Positions 1 to 6,443 of a DNA stretch of 9,903 bases are shown piece by piece. Each line of letters starts with the position of its first letter. Position 1 is the stretch's first letter. Origin of the DNA: Mucilaginibacter sp. (lineage in GTDB: Bacteria > Bacteroidota > Bacteroidia > Sphingobacteriales > Sphingobacteriaceae); NCBI GenBank assembly GCA_019235595.1, contig JAFAKI010000110.1, positions 1 to 9,903 of the forward strand, written 5' to 3'. The notes under the pieces are model-generated. The model saw nothing but the letters and a program-made list of their open reading frames with translations. It was not told where the DNA came from and did not search any database. A program made the position numbers and the translations under genes.

Positions 1-387
1 CAAAAAGAGGTTACCTATAAAACATCCAGAAGCGGGGGCAAGGGCGGGCAAAACGTAAACAAAGTATCCAGTAAAGTTGAATTATTGTTTGATATAACTC
101 AGTCGAATTTATTTACAGGGGAAGAGAAAGAACTTTTATTGTCTAAACTGCAGGCAAGGTTAAATAAAGACGGGCATTTGCAGGTAATGTGCGAAGAGGA
201 GCGGAGTCAATACTTGAACAAAGAGAAAGCGCTTGAAAAATTGCATCTGATATTAATCCACGCTCTTCATCGGCCAAAAGCACGTAAAGCAACTAAACCG
301 TCAAGGGCAATGATTGAAGCGCGGCTCGCGAATAAGAAAATACAATCGGCTAAGAAAGAAAACCGCCGTAGAGGTTTTGACGATTAA
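1..387 (+). CDS. arfB: Alternative ribosome-rescue factor ArfB (peptidyl-tRNA hydrolase), 5'-truncated by window edge
   Basis: The reading frame is open from base 1, so the gene starts outside the window; 128 codons plus stop are visible, and E. coli ArfB has 140 residues, so only about ten residues are missing. The catalytic loop reads SGGKGGQNVNK, with the class-I release-factor GGQ at visible residues 15-17 (bases 43-51). The C-terminal third is strongly basic (HRPKARKATKPSR, then KKENRRR). In ArfB this tail enters the empty mRNA channel of stalled ribosomes while GGQ hydrolyses the peptidyl-tRNA ester, freeing ribosomes on mRNAs without a stop codon. The product is cytosolic and ribosome-bound. 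It is too short for RF1/RF2 and lacks their codon-recognition domain. An internal TTG at base 85 would exclude GGQ and cannot be the true start. Its TAA stop overlaps the stop of the convergent LpxR-like gene. Family assignment is firm. Confidence 0.93.
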   Translation, partial: QKEVTYKTSRSGGKGGQNVNKVSSKVELLFDITQSNLFTGEEKELLLSKLQARLNKDGHLQVMCEEERSQYLNKEKALEKLHLILIHALHRPKARKATKPSRAMIEARLANKKIQSAKKENRRRGFDD

Positions 388-1352
388 TCAAACCGGTACA
401 ATATTGTAATTGAGCCCCATTGGTCAGCTTCCCGCATTTCTTTTACAGCTTTTGTGTAAAGTAAAACAGCTGCATCAACAACAAATCGCTTGCCCGAATA
501 ACCCACACCTAAACGGTTGCTGAAAATAAAACGTTCCGGGTCAAGAGTTATTTCCATACTGTTTGGCTTGCGCGAATTGAACAGGCTTCCCTGGATTGTA
601 GCATCATAGGCAACAACATTCAGTTGCGGCTTATAATAAAAGAATAGCTCTCTCTGATTTAACGGGGTAAATGATCTTGACTTTATTGCCGTACTCTGAG
701 TGCTTAATGAATTGAATAGCTGATTAAAATCGCCTAAACGAAACATAGGGCCAACCCCAGCTCCTGTAAAGCCATTACCGAGGTCCGCATAGCTTGTTAG
801 CGAAACATCTGCCCACGAAGCCCTAGCCAGCAATCTGTTATATTCTGCCGAAAGGTTAACTTCAAAGTCGTTATCGATCTGATATTCCCAACCGCTTGGC
901 TTGTAAAGACCGAACGCGCGGTGAACAAATTCCTGTATTGGCCTGCCCAATGCTGCCGGCCCGACTATGCCTATTTGCGCACCCAGTTTTAAATTGCTTT
1001 CGTCTTTGAATAGCATGTTTAAGTTTGAACCTACATATAGATAAGCCGCAAAAGGGCGATCTATATACCGAGGATCATCAACGCCCGTGTAATTAATACT
1101 GCCGCTGTGCGGAGTGTAAAGCTTTTGGCCAAATTCAAATCCCAGAACTTTATTTCTCAAATGGGTTGTATCCTTTACGCTCAAGGCATGGTGGAAATGG
1201 GCGAAATTTCCGGCAGTATAGTATTTGTCTGCGCCTTGTGCCAGGTAAGAGTCGTCATCAGTTTGAATACCAATCTCATTGCTATGCGATTGTGCGAATG
1301 CCTTGCCGCAAAAAACAAGACAGATAAGAAAACAAATTGCTCTGTTGGCCAT
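384..1352 (-). CDS. LpxR-family lipid A deacylase (DUF2219), outer-membrane beta-barrel
   Basis: The 322-residue protein starts at ATG (1352) with a signal peptide probably cleaved after AFAQ (residue 21). It matches the Salmonella LpxR family as I remember it: ADKYYTAG at residues 41-48 corresponds to ADRGDYTAG, IGIVGPAALG at 127-136 to IGVIGPDAGG, and QEFVHRAFG at 140-148 to QNRAHRIIG, which carries the catalytic His (H144 here, H122 in Salmonella). Amphipathic strands continue to the end (ITILYRFD), as in a 12-stranded barrel. LpxR removes the 3'-acyloxyacyl group of lipid A in the outer membrane with Ca2+, which alters LPS recognition and charge. Here T31-D32 aligns with Asn9-Asp10, so the catalytic Asn may be replaced by Thr, and Tyr150 falls at Glu128; activity is therefore uncertain. 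A terminator separates it from the upstream gene, implying its own promoter in the short gap. The fold is well supported, the exact reaction less so. Confidence 0.85.
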   Translation of the reverse strand: MANRAICFLICLVFCGKAFAQSHSNEIGIQTDDDSYLAQGADKYYTAGNFAHFHHALSVKDTTHLRNKVLGFEFGQKLYTPHSGSINYTGVDDPRYIDRPFAAYLYVGSNLNMLFKDESNLKLGAQIGIVGPAALGRPIQEFVHRAFGLYKPSGWEYQIDNDFEVNLSAEYNRLLARASWADVSLTSYADLGNGFTGAGVGPMFRLGDFNQLFNSLSTQSTAIKSRSFTPLNQRELFFYYKPQLNVVAYDATIQGSLFNSRKPNSMEITLDPERFIFSNRLGVGYSGKRFVVDAAVLLYTKAVKEMREADQWGSITILYRFD

Positions 1353-1383
1353 AGGGAATTATACAAACGAAGCTAAAATAAAA

Positions 1384-1408
1384 AAAGCTCCGGTAAAATC
1401 GGAGCTTT
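1384..1408 (-). terminator. Intrinsic terminator of the octad-repeat protein gene
   Basis: A perfect 9-bp stem, AAAGCTCCG/CGGAGCTTT, encloses a 7-nt loop. Read on the minus strand the stem runs into TTTATTTTAG, giving a U-rich 3' tail. It lies 21 bp past the stop of the upstream minus-strand gene and 31 bp before the LpxR-like start, so it should split these two genes into separate transcripts. Confidence 0.88.
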
Positions 1409-1429
1409 CAAAAAACTTAATCAGCTGTT

Positions 1430-2767
1430 TTATTTAAATGTGTATCCTATACTTACACCACCTGCCGGTATGATGCCTTCGGCGGTCATTATCGGTACAA
1501 ACTCCACCTTGAAGCTAATTCCCTTATGTTCAGGTTGGTAGCGGTATCCAAAAGAACCTGTCGCAACAAAGCCTGTTATCTTGTCGAATGACCACGTTTT
1601 ACCTGTATTGTTGCCTCTGGATCGTAGGAACGTGGTTCCTCCGCCGACCTGTATCATTGAACTGTGTTCGCCTATCAGATAGTTTATCTGGAACGGTACG
1701 GTTATCACGCTGTTACCCTCCGCCGAGAAACCACCTATACCCACTGTGTAACCCCATCCGTTTCGCTCGGCATTAAAACGTGCATCATAGTTGGCCGAGA
1801 TGGCTAAACCAGCGCCGCCAATTTGCAGGTAGTAGTTTTTAGCTTTTACCTCGCTGTAGTCAGTTGTGTCTTGTGCTGCCGTTTGTTGTGCGGCAGAACC
1901 AATGGTATCGCGTTTGTTAATTGTTATAGTATCTCTTTTTATGATGGTTATCGTATCCCGTTGCAAAATTGTGGTGGTATCTTTCTTTATAATAGTAGTG
2001 GTGTCTTTCCTTAAAACAGTGGTAGTATCTTTTTTGAATATTGTAGTAGTATCGTGTTTTAATACGGTAGTGGTGTCGTGTTTCAATACTGTAGTAATGT
2101 CATGCTTTAATACGGTAGTGGTATCATGTTTTTCAACAACTTTTCCGTTATTTAAATTCCCGGCTGACGGATTAGCATTGCCTGCGTCCGGTTTTGTGAC
2201 TGCCGGAGGATTTGCGTTAACAGCGCCCGGAATCACAGCCGGAACTTTACCGCCCGGCGCTGGTACCGTAGTAACCTGCCCTTGATTTCCTGTTGGTCTC
2301 ACCTGTATAACCCCATCCGTGGGCGGTGCAACAATGGTCGTATTTATAGGCTGATCGCCCGGATTATTCTTTACCTGTATGGTACCTTCTGTCGGGGAAT
2401 AGATAGTTCTTATTTTTGGCGTAGGTGCTACCTGGAAGCCCTTGGCAACCGAGTCGGCTTTTGCACCACCATCCATATTGATACCCGGATCTGGTTTTAC
2501 ATTAGGGGATGCCTTAGAAATTTTTGTAGGAACACCATTAATAATTAATATGGTGTCTGCATTCTTCAATATAGTTGCACCACCTTTTATCACCAAAGTA
2601 GTATCAGTGGTAAGCACCTTTTTATTGGCCTTTTTCTTCGCAGTTGTATCTGTATCACACACCATTTTCATCCTTGCCGATGCAGACGCTGTCAGTCGCA
2701 GACCAAACAGGCTGACCAGAAGAAGTAGAATGATAACCCGGCCCTTTGATGTAAAAACAATATTCAT
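1430..2767 (-). CDS. Secreted protein with KxDTTTxx octad repeats and C-terminal beta-barrel-like domain, function unknown
   Basis: I do not recognise a named function. From ATG at 2767 the protein has 445 residues; a TTG three codons upstream (2776) is possible but less likely. A hydrophobic signal segment (IILLLLVSLFGL) precedes ASASA, a likely signal peptidase I site; I see no lipobox. Residues about 30-200 are low-complexity Pro/Gly/Asn/Lys-rich and contain two similar units, PTEGTIQVK and PTDGVIQVR. Residues 213-289 are nine full octapeptides plus a partial one, of the form K-[HKR]-D-T-T-T-[VI]-[LIF]. The last ~135 residues (from YYLQIGGAGLAISANYD) show alternating hydrophobic strands, NYLIG, a GGG turn and a terminal IGYTFK, typical of small Bacteroidota outer-membrane barrels. 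My inference is a barrel anchored in the outer membrane with a long N-terminal periplasmic or surface spacer. The gene is flanked by terminators, so it is probably monocistronic. Confidence 0.82.
   Translation of the reverse strand: MNIVFTSKGRVIILLLLVSLFGLRLTASASARMKMVCDTDTTAKKKANKKVLTTDTTLVIKGGATILKNADTILIINGVPTKISKASPNVKPDPGINMDGGAKADSVAKGFQVAPTPKIRTIYSPTEGTIQVKNNPGDQPINTTIVAPPTDGVIQVRPTGNQGQVTTVPAPGGKVPAVIPGAVNANPPAVTKPDAGNANPSAGNLNNGKVVEKHDTTTVLKHDITTVLKHDTTTVLKHDTTTIFKKDTTTVLRKDTTTIIKKDTTTILQRDTITIIKRDTITINKRDTIGSAAQQTAAQDTTDYSEVKAKNYYLQIGGAGLAISANYDARFNAERNGWGYTVGIGGFSAEGNSVITVPFQINYLIGEHSSMIQVGGGTTFLRSRGNNTGKTWSFDKITGFVATGSFGYRYQPEHKGISFKVEFVPIMTAEGIIPAGGVSIGYTFK
1901..2131 (-). repeat. 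24-bp in-frame tandem repeat encoding KxDTTTxx octapeptides (9 full copies plus 5 codons)
   Basis: Each 24-bp unit encodes eight residues. Read 5'-3' on the minus strand the copies are KHDTTTVL, KHDITTVL, KHDTTTVL, KHDTTTIF, KKDTTTVL, RKDTTTII, KKDTTTIL, QRDTITII, KRDTITIN and partial KRDTI. The Asp is invariant, and the residue after it is Thr in all but the second copy. Synonymous codons differ among most copies, so the array is not a very recent pure expansion. The period is eight rather than seven, so a coiled coil is unlikely; polar/aliphatic alternation suggests extended or beta structure. Confidence 0.95.
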
Positions 2768-2784
2768 TATAAACAATTTTTCTA

Positions 2785-2802
2785 TTTAGTTAGTTTAGTT
2801 AG
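2785..2802. repeat. Perfect 9-bp tandem duplication in the leader of the octad-repeat gene
   Basis: TTTAGTTAG occurs twice back to back on the plus strand (CTAACTAAA twice on the coding strand). It ends 17 nt before the ATG at 2767, within the probable 5' untranslated or promoter region. It may be a binding site or simply slippage; no function can be shown from sequence. Confidence 0.7.
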
Positions 2803-2861
2803 CGGGTTTTACGTTACTGTAAATCAAAATGTTTCAGGGGGGTAGCTAAATATAAAAAAGT

Positions 2862-2886
2862 AAAGCCCTCCGGTGGGGAGGGCTTT
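2862..2886 (-). terminator. Intrinsic terminator of lon
   Basis: A perfect 10-bp GC-rich stem, AAAGCCCTCC/GGAGGGCTTT, has a 5-nt loop. On the minus strand the stem is followed by ACTTTTTTATA. It lies 38 bp past the lon stop codon and upstream of the next minus-strand gene, so it should end the lon transcript. Confidence 0.9.
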
Positions 2887-2924
2887 AGGTAACCTGCTAA
2901 AAATGAGATTGTTTAACGCTTGTA

Positions 2925-5399
2925 TTAATTCATAACGGGGTTTAAATCCTCTTTTACAGTAAGATCCAATGCGTTATTTACTTTTTCGCCTAAAAGAGCC
3001 ATATTAATTACCTCTTTCATGTCGGTAACGTAATGAAATTTAAGGTCTTTAATGTAATCCTCTTTTATTTCGTGTATGTCTTTCTGGTTTGATTTACTCA
3101 GGATAATTTCCTTTATATTGGCGCGTTTGGCTGCCAATATTTTTTCCTTGATACCGCCCACAGGCAACACGCGACCGCGAAGGGTAATCTCGCCGGTCAT
3201 AGCCAAATGCGGTTTTACTTTACGCTGAGTAAAGGCAGATGTTAAGGCAGTCAGCATGGTGATACCCGCCGAAGGGCCATCTTTTGGAGTAGCACCCGCC
3301 GGTACATGCACATGCACATCCCACTGATCAAATAATTTTGGATTGATATCAAAATCCTTCGCGTGTGCCCTTAAATAAGCCAACGCAATGGTGGTTGATT
3401 CCTTCATCACATCGCCGAGGTTTCCGGTTAGTGTTAAACGGCCTTTGCCCGGACTTAAACTTGCTTCAATAAATAAGATATCACCGCCAACTGATGTCCA
3501 GGCCAAGCCTGTCACGACACCGGCAACTTCATTACCTTCGTAAAGATCTTTATCAAATATTGGTGCACCCAATATTTTCTCGATATCCTTTTTCGATACC
3601 TGTGGCGAGTGTTGTTCTTCCATGGCAATGGTTTTTGCTATGCCACGTACAATTGAGCCGATCTTCTTTTCAAGCGAACGCACGCCTGACTCGCGCGTAT
3701 AGTCCTCAATCAGTTTTTCAAGAACGTCATTTTTTATCGTAACGTCCTTAGCTTTTAAGCCGTGTGCCTCACGTTGTTTAGGTACCAGGTGCTGTTTTGC
3801 CATTTCGATCTTTTCTTCAATTGTATAACCGTTTACATCGATGATCTCCATACGGTCCAGCAATGCCGGCTGTATGGTACTCAATGAATTTGCGGTTGCG
3901 ATGAACATAACGTTTGAAAGATCGAAGTCAACCTCTACGTAATGATCATAAAAGGTGCTGTTTTGCTCAGGATCGAGCACCTCGAGCAATGCTGATGATG
4001 GGTCGCCCCTGAAACCGTTTCCTACTTTATCTATCTCATCCAATATAAATACCGGATTAGCAGCGCCTGCCTTTTTTATAGCCTGAATAATGCGGCCCGG
4101 CATAGCGCCGATATAAGTTTTACGATGACCTCTTATTTCGGCTTCATCTCTGATACCGCCCAGTGCCATACGCACGTATTTGCGTCCTAATGCTTTAGCT
4201 ATTGATTTACCCAGAGAAGTTTTGCCAACTCCCGGAGGGCCAACCAAACAAAGGATAGGGGCTTTCATATCGTGCTTTAGTTTAAGCACGGCCAGGTACT
4301 CAATAATGCGTTGTTTTACTTTATCAAGACCGAAATGGTCTTTGTCTAATATTTTTTGGGCGCGTTTCAGATCGAAATTATCCTTGGTAAACTCGCTCCA
4401 TGGCAAATCAAGCAACAGTTCAAGGTAATTAATCTGAACAGAATAATCTGCGGCTGCCGGATTTGTACGCGCCAGTTTTTCCAGTTCCTTGGTAAAATGA
4501 TCATTTACCTCTTTGCCCCATTTCTTTTTTGCAGCTCTTTTCCTCAGATCTTCAATTTCCAGGTCGGGAGAATTACCTCCGAGCTCTTCCTGTATCGTTT
4601 TAAGCTGCTGGTTAAGGAAATAATCGCGCTGTTGTTTATCCAGGTCGATGCGTACCTTGCTTTGTATCTGGTTCTTCAGCTCCAGCATTTGCAGGTCGAG
4701 GGTCAAATGCTCCAAAACCAGCTTCGTCCGTTCGCGCAAATTGACAACCTCCAGCAATCGTTGCTTGGCTGCCATATCCGCGTTCATGTTTGACGATATG
4801 AAATTGATCAGGAATGAAGTGCTTTCGATGTTTTTGATAGCAATCCCCGCCTCGCTTGGAATATTAGGCGAAAGCTGTATAATGTTCATGGCCATATCCT
4901 TTATGGACGATACCATGGCCTTGAATTCTTTATCTTCTTTAGGCTTTATTTCCTTAAAGGGCTCAATTACCGCCTTTAAATAAGGTTCGCTTTGAACTTC
5001 TTCTTTTAGTAAAAAGCGTTTTTTACCCTGTAGTATCACTGTGGTGTTACCATCGGGCATTTGCAGCATTTTTATAATGAGGGCAATGGTGCCAACTTTA
5101 TTCAGTTGGTTAAATGTAGGGTCTTCAATAGCCGTATCCTGTTGTGCTACAACTCCTATTATTTTTTTACCCTTGTTAGCGTCGCGTATTAGTTTGATCG
5201 ATTTATCCCTGCCTACTGTGATCGGTATCACTACCCCTGGAAACAACACCGTATTGCGCAAAGGCAAAATCGACATGATATCCGGAATATGCTCATTGTT
5301 CATTTCCTCCTCATCTTCTGACGACATTAATGGAAAAAACTCCGATTCCTCGTTTATTATAGGTAAAGCATTTTTAAAATCAAATGGATCAAAACTCAT
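2925..5399 (-). CDS. lon: ATP-dependent Lon protease (endopeptidase La)
   Basis: Lon is a cytosolic homohexameric AAA+ serine protease that unfolds and degrades damaged and regulatory proteins. The 824-residue product has the complete LonA order: an acidic N-terminal leader (about 1-40), a substrate-binding LON domain (about 41-240, from ILPLRNTVLFPGVVIPI), a helical linker, the AAA+ module, and the C-terminal protease domain. Walker A is GPPGVGKT (387-394) and Walker B is FILDEIDK with D454-E455. The catalytic dyad is S710 in KDGPSAGI and K753 in GGIKEK, at the same 43-residue spacing as S679/K722 in E. coli. Nothing is missing or frameshifted. I chose ATG at 5399 rather than the adjacent TTG at 5402; a purine-rich AGAAAGGG stands just upstream. 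It is slightly longer than the 784-residue E. coli enzyme, mainly through the N-terminal leader. It is transcribed alone, with a candidate promoter upstream and a terminator downstream. Confidence 0.98.
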   Translation of the reverse strand: MSFDPFDFKNALPIINEESEFFPLMSSEDEEEMNNEHIPDIMSILPLRNTVLFPGVVIPITVGRDKSIKLIRDANKGKKIIGVVAQQDTAIEDPTFNQLNKVGTIALIIKMLQMPDGNTTVILQGKKRFLLKEEVQSEPYLKAVIEPFKEIKPKEDKEFKAMVSSIKDMAMNIIQLSPNIPSEAGIAIKNIESTSFLINFISSNMNADMAAKQRLLEVVNLRERTKLVLEHLTLDLQMLELKNQIQSKVRIDLDKQQRDYFLNQQLKTIQEELGGNSPDLEIEDLRKRAAKKKWGKEVNDHFTKELEKLARTNPAAADYSVQINYLELLLDLPWSEFTKDNFDLKRAQKILDKDHFGLDKVKQRIIEYLAVLKLKHDMKAPILCLVGPPGVGKTSLGKSIAKALGRKYVRMALGGIRDEAEIRGHRKTYIGAMPGRIIQAIKKAGAANPVFILDEIDKVGNGFRGDPSSALLEVLDPEQNSTFYDHYVEVDFDLSNVMFIATANSLSTIQPALLDRMEIIDVNGYTIEEKIEMAKQHLVPKQREAHGLKAKDVTIKNDVLEKLIEDYTRESGVRSLEKKIGSIVRGIAKTIAMEEQHSPQVSKKDIEKILGAPIFDKDLYEGNEVAGVVTGLAWTSVGGDILFIEASLSPGKGRLTLTGNLGDVMKESTTIALAYLRAHAKDFDINPKLFDQWDVHVHVPAGATPKDGPSAGITMLTALTSAFTQRKVKPHLAMTGEITLRGRVLPVGGIKEKILAAKRANIKEIILSKSNQKDIHEIKEDYIKDLKFHYVTDMKEVINMALLGEKVNNALDLTVKEDLNPVMN

Positions 5400-5449
5400 C
5401 AAATTCCCTTTCTGTCTCTTTGGTTGAAAAACGTCATATTGTCAGCTTA

Positions 5450-5483
5450 TAAAGCTATATCAATAATCTTAATGCGCAAAAAA
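5450..5483 (-). promoter_or_regulatory. Candidate Bacteroidota sigma-A promoter of lon
   Basis: On the minus strand, TTTTTTG (5483-5477) is followed after exactly 19 bp by TAGCTTTA (5457-5450). The Bacteroidota consensus is TTTG, about 19 bp, TAnnTTTG, so the -33 box fits and the -7 box has one mismatch. Transcription would start near 5443, leaving a leader of roughly 40 nt. An imperfect palindrome, AGCTT-ATA-AAGCT (5444-5456), overlaps the -7 box and could be an operator. Confidence 0.55.
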
Positions 5484-5752
5484 CATGTTGGTTGCCGCGG
5501 TAAGCTTATCGTTCAAGACTTATGCCAAGATGAAAATATTACGAATTGTTGTGGTTAATATTATGTAAACTTATGATTTTTTGCTGGTTATAACAATGTC
5601 AGCGATTTAATAAAAAAGTAAAACAAGTGTCGGGAGGGTGAAAAAAAGTCAGCATGGTTTATGTTGGTGTTTAGAGTTGGCTTGAACGTATTTTTTAATA
5701 AAATGATACATTAATATAATATTTTTACACAAAACAAGTTATTAGTGCGTAA

Positions 5753-5765
5753 GGTAAACTTTACC
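5753..5765. repeat. Short perfect palindrome GGTAAA-C-TTTACC upstream of the TPR gene
   Basis: Two 6-bp arms flank a single central base, 26 bp before the ATG of the TPR gene. The 1-nt centre is too small for an RNA loop, so a dimeric DNA-binding protein site is the more plausible reading. It could also be chance in an AT-rich leader. Confidence 0.4.
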
Positions 5766-5791
5766 ATTTTTATTTTACAACCGGATTTTTG

Positions 5792-6442
5792 ATGAAGGCA
5801 CCAGCAATTTTGTCTTTTTTGATTGTTTCCACGCTTAATACAGCAATCGCTCAGAATGCTTACTTTAAGATGGGGCAACAGGCTTTTTTGGATGGTGATT
5901 TCAAATCAGCCGTCAGCCATTTGGAAAAATCGTGTATTATCGATTCAACCAATTCCAGCGCGCTTTGGATGCTTGGCTACTCTTATTACCACAGCGAAAA
6001 TTATAAAAAATCAATACAGGCTTACAGCAGGGTGATCGCGATAAAACCTGCTGATGGTTCAGCCTACTACTATCGAGCCAGGGCAAAAAGTTATTTGGCC
6101 AAGGATAATCATCTCACCGACCAGGATAAAGAGAAAAACCTGTTAGGGGCTATTCTGGACTATACCAAAGCTATTGCTGTTGACCCTAATAATACTCAGG
6201 ATAACGTAAAATACTACCAGAACCGGGCCATTGCTTACAGAGATTATAGTGAGTTCAAATTGCAGCCCGGCTCACGCTTCTATGATAAAAACCTTGCTAT
6301 CAACTCGCTAAAGGCTTCTATCCAGGATTTTCAGAAAGTATTGTCTGATAATCCTTCCCGCCAGGATATTTCCAATTTGATGGAATCCGCAAAAGCTAAA
6401 TTGAGCAGCATTGCTGTTGCTCCAAAAGCAGTCCACCACTAA
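5792..6442 (+). CDS. Secreted tetratricopeptide-repeat (TPR) protein
   Basis: The 216-residue protein starts at ATG 5792; a TTG one codon earlier gives the same frame. A signal peptide ends near NTAIAQ (residue 21), so the mature protein is probably periplasmic. It consists almost entirely of TPR helix pairs: about 22-55 (AYFKMGQQAFLDGDFKSAV), 56-89 (ALWMLGYSYYHSENYKKSI), 90-133 (AYYYRARAKSYL, with an insert before GAILDYTKAIAVDPNN) and 138-188 (YYQNRAIAYRDY, with an insert before ASIQDFQKVL). Each pair ends in the usual D/N-P or similar turn. TPRs hold protein partners and have no catalysis of their own, so the specific role is unknown. The gene is divergent from lon and stands alone on its strand. 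Its stop is 1 bp from that of the convergent lipoprotein gene, and no terminator hairpin is visible between them. Confidence 0.88.
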   Translation: MKAPAILSFLIVSTLNTAIAQNAYFKMGQQAFLDGDFKSAVSHLEKSCIIDSTNSSALWMLGYSYYHSENYKKSIQAYSRVIAIKPADGSAYYYRARAKSYLAKDNHLTDQDKEKNLLGAILDYTKAIAVDPNNTQDNVKYYQNRAIAYRDYSEFKLQPGSRFYDKNLAINSLKASIQDFQKVLSDNPSRQDISNLMESAKAKLSSIAVAPKAVHH

Positions 6443-6443
6443 T

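Larger units (their letters stand above)
5400..5791. other. Divergent intergenic region between lon and the TPR gene
   Basis: These 392 bp are AT-rich and hold no convincing reading frame or RNA gene. The left end carries the candidate lon promoter. The right end must hold the promoter of the TPR gene. TATTTTTA at 5720-5727 is one base off the TAnnTTTG motif, but I see no TTG at the right spacing, so I do not call it. A short palindrome lies at 5753-5765. I see nothing definable in the middle (about 5490-5700). Confidence 0.6.

Noticed and set aside
85..387. A 100-residue arfB starting at the TTG at base 85
   Set aside because: The frame is open to base 1 and the upstream part encodes the GGQ catalytic loop, so the gene begins outside the window.
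1901..2131. Regular 24-bp repeats as a CRISPR array
   Set aside because: The units are contiguous with no spacers, diverge at synonymous positions and are in frame within a coding gene.
1866..2285. 139-codon plus-strand open frame rich in VVVSCFNTVVVS repeats
   Set aside because: It is the antisense shadow of the octad-repeat region; its repeats come from the 24-bp units, and it has no start signal or independent domain.
4356..4793. 145-codon plus-strand open frame opposite lon
   Set aside because: It is a shadow of the highly conserved lon coding sequence.
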